Below are positions 24,569-33,022 of a DNA stretch of 46,471 nucleotides, in pieces. Source of the DNA: Gemmataceae bacterium (GTDB lineage Bacteria > Planctomycetota > Planctomycetia > Gemmatales > Gemmataceae); the NCBI GenBank assembly GCA_026419115.1, contig JAOAAA010000011.1, forward strand, positions 1 through 46,471, read 5' to 3'. Position numbers and translations under genes: made by a program. The notes below the pieces were generated by a model. The model searched no databases. It was not told the DNA's origin and worked only from the letters and a program-made list of their open reading frames with translations. Positions within the stretch are counted from its first letter, which is position 1. The number at the start of each line of letters is the position of its first letter.

Positions 24569-25480
24569 ATGTCAACATCACCAGAGAATCCGACGCCGGC
24601 GACTCCTGCTGGCGCACCGGCCCAACAAGTAGTCCTTGTGCAATCCAACCCCGTTGGAGGGGCGGCCCAACCGAAGGAAATTAAAATTATTGGTCATTCG
24701 CCACTGTTCTATTGGTGGCCTGTTTGGTTCTTTGGCTTTATTTTCGCCATTTGGACTGCTGTCGAGAATAATCGTATGGTGATCGTCAACGATACCGCGA
24801 TCATCAAAAAGACCTTAGAAGAAAAAAACGGCAAGCCTATTGCCAAGGTCATCATTGAGGATGAACAACCTGTTTTCTTGATGGATGGGAAGATTTCTGA
24901 ATTAGAAGGGGGGAATTTTAAGCCCCGTCCGCGAGTCACGGCCTCTTCTTGGATGGGGCCACTTTACCTAACCATTCTACTAGCCACCATTATGGTGACG
25001 AACGTTCCCCTGCGAGGACTGTGGAGCTTGTTAACGATTATCGGAGCGGTCACCACTTCGCTGTTGATTTCGCTGCTCGGATTGTGGGACAAAATTTTCG
25101 ATCTCGTCGGGGGCTTGCATATCTTCACGAACATGGCAGGTTACCTCTTCCTTTCGACCGTGCTGTTTATCTTCTGGGCCATTGCCTATTTCATTTTCGA
25201 TCGCCGGACCTACATCATCTTCTCACAAGGGGCGATTAAAGTTTGTGAAGAGATTGGTGGCCGTGAGAAAGTTTATGATTCCACCGGCGCAACAATTGAA
25301 AAACAACGGAGCGACTGGTTCCGTCATATGATCTTCGGCTTTGGTTCTGGGGACTTGTTGTTGACCACGGCTGGTGCCGAGAAAACGGAAATTAAACTTC
25401 AGAACGTCGCGATGATTGGCTCGAAACTGGGACCCATTGAAACTTTCCTGCGAACCCGTCAGGTCGGCCCCAAAATCTAA
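24569..25480 (+). CDS. Membrane protein with probable PH-like C-terminal domain, function unknown
   Basis: 303 residues from ATG 24569; an upstream in-frame start at 24515 would run through the inverted repeat. The N-terminus (1-45) is Pro/Ala-rich and disordered. Four hydrophobic segments follow: around FYWWPVWFFGFIFAIWTAV, PLYLTILLATIMVTNV, LLTIIGAVTTSLLISLLGLW and FLSTVLFIFWAIAYFIF. Between the first two is a charged loop of about 65 residues. The C-terminal 85 residues (YIIFSQGAIKVCEEIGGRE onward, ending IGSKLGPIETFL) look like a bacterial PH-like domain facing the cytoplasm. The gene is followed by pckA after 127 bases on the same strand. Confidence 0.7.
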   Translation: MSTSPENPTPATPAGAPAQQVVLVQSNPVGGAAQPKEIKIIGHSPLFYWWPVWFFGFIFAIWTAVENNRMVIVNDTAIIKKTLEEKNGKPIAKVIIEDEQPVFLMDGKISELEGGNFKPRPRVTASSWMGPLYLTILLATIMVTNVPLRGLWSLLTIIGAVTTSLLISLLGLWDKIFDLVGGLHIFTNMAGYLFLSTVLFIFWAIAYFIFDRRTYIIFSQGAIKVCEEIGGREKVYDSTGATIEKQRSDWFRHMIFGFGSGDLLLTTAGAEKTEIKLQNVAMIGSKLGPIETFLRTRQVGPKI

Positions 25481-25607
25481 GGAACAGTTTGGTTTTCCTC
25501 TCTTTGACGTGATGATTCACCAAAATTTGGTTGCCCTTCATAGGATATTCACTCAGTTCGTAAATCAATTGTATACTAATTTTTAAGACCTGTTTACGAG
25601 ATCGGTT

Positions 25608-27143
25608 ATGACAGTAGGTGATTTGGCCCGTTTTGGACTGCATTATCTTCCACCTGCGGTTGTTGATCTTTCAACTGCGGAGCTGATTGAAGAATCCCTT
25701 GCAGCCAATGAAAGTCAACTCGCAGCTAACGGGGCGTTAGTCGCTCTGACCGGTACTCGTACAGGGCGTTCTCCCCAAGATAAATTCACCGTTCGAGATT
25801 CTTACACCGAAACTCGGGTCGATTGGACGCGAAACGCTGCCATCACACCGGACCACTTTCAGCATTTGCTCGATTGTGCCCGAAGTTATATTCAAAGTCT
25901 GGACTGTATTTTCCTTCAACACGGATTTGCCTGTGCGGATGAAGCCCATCGTCTGAGTATCGGCGTTGTGGCCGAAAAGGCATGGCATGCCTTGTTTGCG
26001 AAAACGATGTTTCTGCGCCCCACCGAAGAACAAAAGGCAGCCCATCCCCCAGAGTGGTTGATCCTTGCTTTACCCGAATTGCGATTTCTGCCTGAGTTGG
26101 ACCGGACCCATAGTGAAGTGGTGATTGCCATGGACTATACCCGCAAAATAATTTTGATTGCGGGGACACACTATGCAGGTGAAATCAAGAAATCGGTTTT
26201 CACACTCCTCAACGGGATTTTGCCGGAGAAAGGAGTTTTCCCCATGCACTGTTCAGCCAATGTGGGTGAGAAAGGAGATGTGGCCCTTTTCTTTGGTCTG
26301 TCCGGCACAGGAAAGACGACACTTTCGGCAGAACCTTCCAGACGGCTGATCGGTGACGATGAACATGGTTGGTCCGATACGGGAATTTTCAATATCGAAG
26401 GGGGCTGCTACGCGAAAACAATTCGACTCTCAGCCGAGAAGGAACCCCAGATTTACTCGGCGATCCGCTTTGGCTCGATCCTCGAAAATGTGGTACTTAA
26501 TCCAAAGACTCGGGAACCAGACTATAACAGCGCCCAACTCACCGAAAATACCCGTGTGGCCTACCCCGTTGAGTTTATCCCCAATTGTGAACTTTCTGGA
26601 AAGGGGGGGCATCCGAGTACGATCTTTTTTCTTACCTGCGATGCCCTAGGGGTCTTGCCGCCTATCTCGCGATTAACCCCTGAGCAAGCGATGGATCATT
26701 TCCTTTGTGGTTACACCGCCAAGGTCGCAGGAACCGAAAGTGGAGTGGTCGAACCCACCCTGACGTTTAGTACTTGTTTTGGTGCTCCTTTTTTGCCGCT
26801 TCCCCCAAAAGTTTATGCTAAACTGTTAAGCGATAAGATGCAACGGCATAACGTGCCAGTGTACTTAGTGAACACGGGATGGTCAGGTGGTCCTCCCAGT
26901 GTGGGAGAGCGAATGCCCCTTGAACTCACTCGTTCTCTGTTGAAAGCAGCATTGGATGGGACACTCAACCAAGAAGAATTTGTTTCGGACCCTGTTTTTG
27001 GACTAGCGGTTCCGAAATCCTGCCCTGCGGTTGAGTCCCGAAAATTGCAACCGAGGACTACATGGAAAGACCCCGTTGCTTACGATCAGGCAGCTAACCG
27101 ATTGAAGAAAGAATTTCAACGTGTGCGTTCCCAATATAATTAG
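25608..27143 (+). CDS. pckA: Phosphoenolpyruvate carboxykinase (ATP)
   Basis: 511 residues. It converts oxaloacetate and ATP to phosphoenolpyruvate, CO2 and ADP, the entry step of gluconeogenesis. Seen: TGTRTGRSPQDKF (substrate loop, near residue 49), HCSANVGEKGDVALFFGLSG leading into the kinase-1a P-loop GLSGTGKTTLS (about 228-238), the metal site GDDEHGWSDTGIFNIEGG (about 247), and the adenine-binding region TWKDPVAYD near the C-terminus. These are the motifs of the ATP-using rather than the GTP-using family, and the length is slightly short of the usual 520-540. TATACT at 25572-25577 may be its -10. Confidence 0.95.
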   Translation: MTVGDLARFGLHYLPPAVVDLSTAELIEESLAANESQLAANGALVALTGTRTGRSPQDKFTVRDSYTETRVDWTRNAAITPDHFQHLLDCARSYIQSLDCIFLQHGFACADEAHRLSIGVVAEKAWHALFAKTMFLRPTEEQKAAHPPEWLILALPELRFLPELDRTHSEVVIAMDYTRKIILIAGTHYAGEIKKSVFTLLNGILPEKGVFPMHCSANVGEKGDVALFFGLSGTGKTTLSAEPSRRLIGDDEHGWSDTGIFNIEGGCYAKTIRLSAEKEPQIYSAIRFGSILENVVLNPKTREPDYNSAQLTENTRVAYPVEFIPNCELSGKGGHPSTIFFLTCDALGVLPPISRLTPEQAMDHFLCGYTAKVAGTESGVVEPTLTFSTCFGAPFLPLPPKVYAKLLSDKMQRHNVPVYLVNTGWSGGPPSVGERMPLELTRSLLKAALDGTLNQEEFVSDPVFGLAVPKSCPAVESRKLQPRTTWKDPVAYDQAANRLKKEFQRVRSQYN

Positions 27144-27200
27144 TTTTCCCCCTCAACATGCAGACCGATTCCCGTCCACAAAAGACTTGGGAGGTCCCTT

Positions 27201-28073
27201 GTGAACACGCCGGTTCAGATAACCGATGTTCCCAAAATACCGGCTCGGAAACCCGATAGCCATAAAGGAACGTATGGAAAAGTGCTAGTGATTGCTGGTT
27301 CTCGGGGAATGGCCGGCGCTGCCATTCTTTCGGCCTCGGGTGCCTTAAGGGGGGGGGCGGGCCTCGTGCAAGTGGGTTGCCCTAGCGAAATCGCTCCGAT
27401 TGTGGCCAGCGGGAATCCTTGCTACATGACCGCAAGTCTCTCACAAGATTTGCGGGGCCGTATGGCGCTGTCTTGTCTGAATGAGATTATGCCGTTGGCC
27501 AATGAAGCAGACGTTCTTTTAGTCGGTCCCGGATGGGGGCGTTCCGAAACGCTGACCAAATTACTCAAAGAGCTAATAGAATGTGCTAACCTCCCCATGA
27601 TTTTAGATGCCGATGCTTTGCATGCCCTTTCGGAATTACCAAAATCGATACTGTTCTCGCGGATCATGCCCACTTTGATTACCCCCCATCCGGGAGAATT
27701 TGCCAAACTCACGGGGCGCACGACCGAAGAAGTTCAGGCCTCTCGGCAAGAATTAGCTTTGTTAGCAGCCCGAGAAAGAAATTGTTGTGTCGTACTCAAG
27801 GGGCATCAAACCATCGTGACGGATGGGAAACGCCTTTACCGCAACACCACAGGGAACGCAGGAATGGCGACCGGTGGAACGGGGGATGTTCTCGCAGGTT
27901 TATTATCTGGGCTGATGGCGCAAGGGATCGATCCGTTCGATGCCGCTCAAATAGCGACTTATGTTCATGGTCGAGCAGGTGATCTGGCCGCTGCAGAATT
28001 AGGTCAAACCGCTATGATCGCCAGTGATTTGCTCGACTATCTCCCTGCGGCACTGAAAGAACTCGGTGGCTGA
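27201..28073 (+). CDS. nnrD: ADP-dependent NAD(P)H-hydrate dehydratase
   Basis: 290 residues, ribokinase fold. It dehydrates hydrated NADH or NADPH, using ADP or ATP, and so repairs damaged cofactor. Seen: the N-terminal KGTYGKVLVIAGSRGMAGAA, LVGPGWGRSE, LDADALHAL, ITPHPGEFAKLTG, and the phosphate-binding NAGMATGGTGDVLAG (about 219-232) with its catalytic Asp. The start is a GTG at 27201 with GGGAGG 7 bases upstream. In many bacteria this domain is fused to the NnrE epimerase; here it stands alone and no epimerase is visible nearby. A run of nine G occurs at 27349-27357 in the RGGAG codons. Confidence 0.93.
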   Translation: MNTPVQITDVPKIPARKPDSHKGTYGKVLVIAGSRGMAGAAILSASGALRGGAGLVQVGCPSEIAPIVASGNPCYMTASLSQDLRGRMALSCLNEIMPLANEADVLLVGPGWGRSETLTKLLKELIECANLPMILDADALHALSELPKSILFSRIMPTLITPHPGEFAKLTGRTTEEVQASRQELALLAARERNCCVVLKGHQTIVTDGKRLYRNTTGNAGMATGGTGDVLAGLLSGLMAQGIDPFDAAQIATYVHGRAGDLAAAELGQTAMIASDLLDYLPAALKELGG

Positions 28074-28283
28074 GTCTTGGTCCGCTTTCAAAACTTCAAC
28101 TCGAAACCGATCACAATCACGATCACGATACTACCGTACTCAACCCAACAACGATTCCTCATCCTGTTGGAACGGTGCTGATTCCTCTTTTCCATTTTTG
28201 TTTTTTCTCATTTTGGGGAGTACCCATCTTCTCGATTGCAATCCCAATGTCTAGAGTAGGCTACACCTCTTGGAGACCCTCTC

Positions 28284-29639
28284 ATGAGATGGACGACATT
28301 CCTACTCCCTTTCCTGTTTCCTGCGATGATGGTTGCTGCCGATCGGCCGAACCTGATTGTGATGATGACCGATGATCAACGGGCCGATGCCATGTCCTGT
28401 GTGGGAAACAAAATCCTAAAAACTCCGAACATCGATCGCATTGGTAAGGAAGGTGCGATCTGCCAAAATATGTTTGTCACGAACTCGCTGTGTGCACCCA
28501 GTCGAGCCACTTTGATGACAGGGCTTTATTCCCATGCCCATGGAGTGAAAGATAATACCCCCAAAAGACCCGATGTTCCGGCCAGTATTCCTTTTGTTTC
28601 CGACATTCTGCGAAAGGAAGGTTATGAGGTGGCCTTTTGTGGGAAATCACATCAAACTAGTTCTTTTCGCGACCGAAAATGGGATTACTATTTCGGCTAC
28701 AAAGATCAGGGGAACTACCCGAAGCCCGTAATTGCCGAGGGGACCGACGGCAAGGATATGCCCTACACCGGTTGGATGGATGATGTGGTCACGGATAAGG
28801 CCATCGAATGGTTGAAAAAGAAACGAGATAAACCGTTCTGCTTGTTCCTCTTCTTTAAGTCGCCGCATCGATCTTGGGCCCGCCCCCCGCGCTATGCCGA
28901 TTTATTCAAAGGAATGGAGATTCCCAAACCCGATTTATGGGATGCCGATCGTCAATCGAAACCTTCGGCGTTCTACAAAGCCGAAAATAAAATTGGTGCC
29001 TTTGATGATGTGCCGACTTACGAAAAATTCATCACAGATTATTACTCCACCATCACAGGGGTCGATGATAATGTTGGCAAAGTATTGGACACGCTCAAGG
29101 CGATGAACCAACTCGATAATACGGCCATTCTTTATACCTCTGACAATGGATTTTTTGCGGGTGAATGGCAAGCATTCGACAAACGATTCATGCACGAGGT
29201 TTCGATTCGGGTTCCCATGTTGGTGCGGTACCCGAAATTGGTGAAAGCGGGTTCCACCCCCAAAGAAATGATTTTGAATATCGATATTGCCCCGACCCTC
29301 CTTGAGTTAGCAGGTGTGAAAGAAGTTCCCCCAATGCATGGTCGGAGTTTTCTACCGGTTTTGAAAGGGGAAGCCAAAAATTGGCGAAAAGATTGGCTGT
29401 ATTCCTACTACGAGTATCCCGGTCCGCATAGTGTGCAGAAGCATCGGGGTATTCGCACGGAAACTTGGAAACTCATCCATTATTACAAGCAATCTCCTGA
29501 GGAATTTGAACTTTATAATCTTGAGAAAGACCCCAAAGAAACAACCAACTTGTACGGCAAACCCGAATATGCCGAGATCACTCAAAAACTCAAAGATCGC
29601 CTCAAGGAGTTGCAAAAAGAAGTTAACGAACCGGACTAA
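28284..29639 (+). CDS. Secreted sulfatase, Cys-type (S1 family)
   Basis: 451 residues with a Sec signal peptide (MRWTTFLLPFLFPAMMVAA). The mature protein starts RPNLIVMMTDDQRAD, whose paired Asp bind calcium. The formylglycine site is CAPSRATLMTG (Cys70), so a formylglycine-generating enzyme is needed, not present here. Other conserved parts are GKSHQ, YTSDNGFFAGEW and a C-terminal HYYKQSPEEFELYNLEKDP. Sulfatases of this type hydrolyse sulfate esters, usually on polysaccharides, outside the cytoplasm. Such enzymes are abundant in planctomycetes. The substrate cannot be read from sequence. The gene converges on ATP sulfurylase, which could use the released sulfate. Confidence 0.93.
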   Translation: MRWTTFLLPFLFPAMMVAADRPNLIVMMTDDQRADAMSCVGNKILKTPNIDRIGKEGAICQNMFVTNSLCAPSRATLMTGLYSHAHGVKDNTPKRPDVPASIPFVSDILRKEGYEVAFCGKSHQTSSFRDRKWDYYFGYKDQGNYPKPVIAEGTDGKDMPYTGWMDDVVTDKAIEWLKKKRDKPFCLFLFFKSPHRSWARPPRYADLFKGMEIPKPDLWDADRQSKPSAFYKAENKIGAFDDVPTYEKFITDYYSTITGVDDNVGKVLDTLKAMNQLDNTAILYTSDNGFFAGEWQAFDKRFMHEVSIRVPMLVRYPKLVKAGSTPKEMILNIDIAPTLLELAGVKEVPPMHGRSFLPVLKGEAKNWRKDWLYSYYEYPGPHSVQKHRGIRTETWKLIHYYKQSPEEFELYNLEKDPKETTNLYGKPEYAEITQKLKDRLKELQKEVNEPD

Positions 29640-29682
29640 AGCTCAAGGAACTCCCTGAACAAACTCCATTTCGAGTCGGTAG

Positions 29683-29752
29683 GATTTAAGAATCAATCTT
29701 GAAGGAGCGATTTAAGAATCAATCTTGAAGGGGTCATCTAGGAATCAATTCT
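29683..29752. repeat. 26-base tandem repeat over the 3' end of the ATP sulfurylase gene
   Basis: Two copies at 29683-29708 and 29709-29734, identical over the 21-base core and differing at the end, plus a diverged third from 29735 that runs into the stop codon (29745-29747) and last codons of the minus-strand gene. The period is 26, the same as at 11537-11602. Confidence 0.85.
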
Positions 29753-30980
29753 GTTTATAGCGTTCGATGAGAACTTCGGCGGTTTCGGGTCGCATGATTC
29801 TCGGATCAGGGAGTTTACCGGCTCGAAGTTGTTCGCGGAGTTCTCGCCCTGAGATCGAGACTTGCTTGTACCCTTTGGGGGCATATTCATCAACCAACCC
29901 GACTCGACCCAGCTCTTCAAAGAAGGCAGCAAAACCAACCTTCACCGGTTGAATGAGTAACTCTCCTTTGAGTTCGTCAAACTTGCGTTGAGCAGCGAGG
30001 CCATCCCAAATATCTTTCCCGTCGTCATAGGGGGCATCGGCATGTTTGCGGCCAATCACAATATCGGTAAAGCCAAAATTCTGGCGATAGATGGCATGCA
30101 TAATGGCTTCTTTCGGACCGGCATAGAACATCTTGATGTCCAATCCCAACAGGATCAAATTATCGGTTAAATCACGCCCGACCGATTTCCAAAGGGCTTC
30201 ATCTTTATCACCTTGGCCGATCGCTTTATTCTCGATCAATCGCCGATAGGTCCTCATTCGCGTGGCGGCATCCACATCATCCCCTTTGGTCTCACCAATC
30301 AAGGGATTCAGAACGGCCCCCGTGAGAAAACCAGCCCGCGTGAGACGTTCTGCCCCAAGGACTAGAGCATACTCATGAGCGCGATGTAATGGGTTACGGG
30401 TTTGGAACGCAACCACTCGTTGCCAACCTTTCGCACGGAACAGGGCACGGGTTTCTCGCGGGGTGAGTACGACATCGCCATATTCGGGGTGTTTCGGTTG
30501 CGGAAGAGCATAGACCGATCCGCCCACAAGATAGGTTCGCTCATCTTTGAGGACCATATGCCCGCCCGGATGATCGGTGCGATCCGTTGAATAAACACTG
30601 GACAAATACTTCTTTTTGTCCCAAGGGTAGACATCTTTGACGAGCAATTCCCCGACTAGTTCTCCTTTAGTATTCGTCAGGTTAATCGTTTCGCCGGTGT
30701 TCAAACTCTTGGCGGTGGCTTCATCTGCGGGAAAGGCGATCGGTATGGTCCAAGCATATTTCTTACCGTTGTGAACAATCACTTCTTCTTCCAGAACCTG
30801 ATCCCATTCGGCTCGGGTCATGGGACCGGTCAAGGGAGAAAGCCCCCCATCTCCAAAGCGATACAAACTTGACAGGTCCGCATCCGACAAAGTCAACGAT
30901 TTTGCCTGCTTGACAATCTCTGGTTTGGTGCGGTCAACGGGTTCAGTTAGCCCACCGTGTGGAGCAATCAGATCAGCCAT
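29745..30980 (-). CDS. sat: Sulfate adenylyltransferase (ATP sulfurylase), single-chain type
   Basis: 411 residues. It forms adenosine 5'-phosphosulfate (APS) from ATP and sulfate, the first step of sulfate assimilation. The central motif FQTRNPLHRAHEYALV (about 192-207) carries the QxRN and HxxH nucleotide-binding groups. Other family blocks are LSPLTGPMTRAEWD near residue 47 and IVIGRKHADAPYDD, with the closing GRELREQLRAGKLPDPRIMRP. The chain ends soon after, without a fused APS kinase. This agrees with the APS-type reductase encoded at 33023, which uses APS directly. The upstream region has a 12-base palindrome (31037-31048). Confidence 0.95.
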   Translation of the reverse strand: MADLIAPHGGLTEPVDRTKPEIVKQAKSLTLSDADLSSLYRFGDGGLSPLTGPMTRAEWDQVLEEEVIVHNGKKYAWTIPIAFPADEATAKSLNTGETINLTNTKGELVGELLVKDVYPWDKKKYLSSVYSTDRTDHPGGHMVLKDERTYLVGGSVYALPQPKHPEYGDVVLTPRETRALFRAKGWQRVVAFQTRNPLHRAHEYALVLGAERLTRAGFLTGAVLNPLIGETKGDDVDAATRMRTYRRLIENKAIGQGDKDEALWKSVGRDLTDNLILLGLDIKMFYAGPKEAIMHAIYRQNFGFTDIVIGRKHADAPYDDGKDIWDGLAAQRKFDELKGELLIQPVKVGFAAFFEELGRVGLVDEYAPKGYKQVSISGRELREQLRAGKLPDPRIMRPETAEVLIERYKQN

Positions 30981-31036
30981 TCTATTTATTCACCTTGTTT
31001 ATCAAATTGGGCGACATTCTCAGAGGGTTGTTATAT

Positions 31037-31048
31037 TCACTGCAGTGA
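31037..31048. promoter_or_regulatory. Palindrome TCACTGCAGTGA, possible operator
   Basis: A perfect 12-base palindrome in the 204-base divergent region between sat and the plus-strand PQQ-like gene. In the sat direction it is followed at once by AATATAAC, a reasonable -10. A bound protein would lie just upstream of that -10. Confidence 0.4.
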
Positions 31049-31184
31049 GAAAATCCCTTGAAAATACGATCAGCAGGCTAAGAAGTGAGTTTTTTCGGAT
31101 CGACTATGATTCCTTTTTATTCAGGTCCTATCATATCAAAAGTAAGAAATATGATTTCTCGACAATCTTTAGTGAGAATTCTCA

Positions 31185-32471
31185 ATGAGATGGTTTGCGC
31201 TAAGCACAATGTTGTTACTTCAAACCGTGTGGGCCACGGCCATGGATTGGCCACAATGGCGAGGCCCCAACCGTGATGGTCGTTCGGGGGACACGGTTCC
31301 TGCCACGAAATGGCCTGCCGAGGGACCCAAACTGGTTTGGTCGGTGACCGATCCGAAGTTGATCGGGACCGGATACGGCTCTCCTTCTGTGGTGGGAGAT
31401 AAACTTTTCATTCTCGGGGCGACGACTGCCAAACAAGATGCCACCGAATTCGTGACCTGTTTGAATCTCAAAACCGGACAAAAGATATGGCAAACCGAAT
31501 TAAAAACCACCTCGGGGAAATACAATGATGGTTGGGGGGGGGGACCTCGTTCGACCCCTACGGTTGATAAAGACCGACTCTATGTTCTCGGGGCGACGGG
31601 TGATCTCGTTTGTTTAACTACCGATAAAGGCAAGCTCGAATGGTCCAAAAATCTCGTCAAAGATTTTGGCGGCAGCATTCCCACTTGGGGCTATAGCGAG
31701 TCCGTCTTAGTCGATGGAGATAATGTCATTTGCACCCCTGGCAACAAAACGGGAATGATTGCTCTCGACAAGAAAACAGGCAAGACCGTTTGGGAATGTA
31801 AAGAATTCAACGATGGGGCCGGCTATTCCTCGATCGTAATTGCGGACGTCGGTGGAGTGAAACAATACGTTCAACAGACCATGAACTCGGCGCTTGGGGT
31901 TCGTGCCAAAGATGGGAAACTCCTGTGGAAAGTTTCCGGCGGGATTGGCCGTCGCGTAGCAGTCATTCCTTCTCCGGTTGTTTCCAAGGATAATTATGTC
32001 TTCTTCACCGCAGGATACGGCGCTGGTTGCGAATGTATCAAACTCGAAAAAGATGGCGAAGGGACCAAAGCCACCACCGTCTATGACAAAAACAAAGTGG
32101 TTGCCAATCATCACGGTGGAGTTCTTCTCGATGGGGACTTTATCTTTGGGCACAGCGATAGCAGCGGCTGGGTATGCTTCGATATGAAAAAAGGGGGCGA
32201 CGATGCCGTTTGGAAAGATAAGGGAGTGGGCAAAGGCTCGGTGAGCTACGCCAGTGGTTTGCTCTATTGTTATTCAGAAAGTGACGGTACCCTAGCCCGA
32301 GTGAAAGCCACCGACAAGGGTTATGAACAACTCGATAAATTCAAGATTCCCCAGACCAGTAAACTTCGCCCCAACCAAGGTAAAGTGTGGGCGCATCCGG
32401 TGATTGCCAACGGTAAATTGATCCTACGCGATTACGAACTCCTGTTCGTCTACGACCTTGGTGGGAAATAA
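31185..32471 (+). CDS. Secreted PQQ-like beta-propeller protein (second copy)
   Basis: 428 residues. Signal peptide MRWFALSTMLLLQTVWATA, then MDWPQWRGPNRDG, as in the paralogue at 8090-9322. Propeller blades include LNLKTGQKIWQTEL, LTTDKGKLEWSKNL, LDKKTGKTVWECKEF and AKDGKLLWKVSG. It is periplasmic and of unknown activity; family members may bind PQQ, metal or polymers, or act only as scaffolds. A run of ten G (31534-31543) encodes part of WGGGPR, a slippage-prone spot. It diverges from sat, so the shared upstream palindrome could affect both. Confidence 0.88.
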   Translation: MRWFALSTMLLLQTVWATAMDWPQWRGPNRDGRSGDTVPATKWPAEGPKLVWSVTDPKLIGTGYGSPSVVGDKLFILGATTAKQDATEFVTCLNLKTGQKIWQTELKTTSGKYNDGWGGGPRSTPTVDKDRLYVLGATGDLVCLTTDKGKLEWSKNLVKDFGGSIPTWGYSESVLVDGDNVICTPGNKTGMIALDKKTGKTVWECKEFNDGAGYSSIVIADVGGVKQYVQQTMNSALGVRAKDGKLLWKVSGGIGRRVAVIPSPVVSKDNYVFFTAGYGAGCECIKLEKDGEGTKATTVYDKNKVVANHHGGVLLDGDFIFGHSDSSGWVCFDMKKGGDDAVWKDKGVGKGSVSYASGLLYCYSESDGTLARVKATDKGYEQLDKFKIPQTSKLRPNQGKVWAHPVIANGKLILRDYELLFVYDLGGK

Positions 32472-32557
32472 AGCCCCGTCATCTCGACACGATTTTTGTC
32501 AGCAACTAACGCTCTAGAAATTTTGAGCATATTGCTCGGTCAATTTCAATAACCGCT

Positions 32558-33010
32558 CTATATTTGATAATTGGGAATCGCTGCTCCGCCGACCTGTTCG
32601 ATGAGGTCGCGCAGGGTGATTTTTTCTAGGGCTTCTCGACGGACCACATTCGCCTGCTCCCATGTTTTCTGTGCCACTTGCAAAAAAAGCGTGGGGGCAA
32701 AAACCTCCTCCCGCTCGGCAGCGGAATTCGAGTTGCTGGTACTATCGATAGCTTCGAGAATCTGCCAAAAAGTAATTCGCTCTGGTTCGCGAGCAAGTTG
32801 GTATCCCCCGCTGGCCCCCCGCGTACTGACCACTAGGCCTTTTATCTTCAGTTGAAGTAAAACTTGGACGAGGAATTGTTCGGACTTAAGCTCGTGGCGC
32901 TCCGCAATTTTTCGGAGAGGAATCGGGGCGGGGTCTCCAAAATACATGGCGAGATCGAGCATGGCTACAATGGCATACTCGGCTTTCGAGGAGAGAGGAG
33001 CATTGAGCAT
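32558..33010 (-). CDS. Rrf2-family transcription regulator without cysteine ligands
   Basis: 150 residues. A winged helix-turn-helix with KAEYAIVAMLDLAMYFG, PIPLRKIAERHELKSEQFLVQVL and VVSTRGASGGYQLAR, which are standard for Rrf2. There are no Cys residues, so it cannot carry the [2Fe-2S] cluster of IscR or NsrR; it is closer in this respect to CymR, the cysteine-metabolism repressor of Firmicutes. It starts 12 bases after cysH ends, in the same direction, so the two form an operon. Control of sulfur assimilation, including its own operon, is a reasonable inference. CymR itself works with CysK, whose gene is not in view. Confidence 0.92.
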   Translation of the reverse strand: MLNAPLSSKAEYAIVAMLDLAMYFGDPAPIPLRKIAERHELKSEQFLVQVLLQLKIKGLVVSTRGASGGYQLAREPERITFWQILEAIDSTSNSNSAAEREEVFAPTLFLQVAQKTWEQANVVRREALEKITLRDLIEQVGGAAIPNYQI

Positions 33011-33022
33011 AAATCGGCTTCC

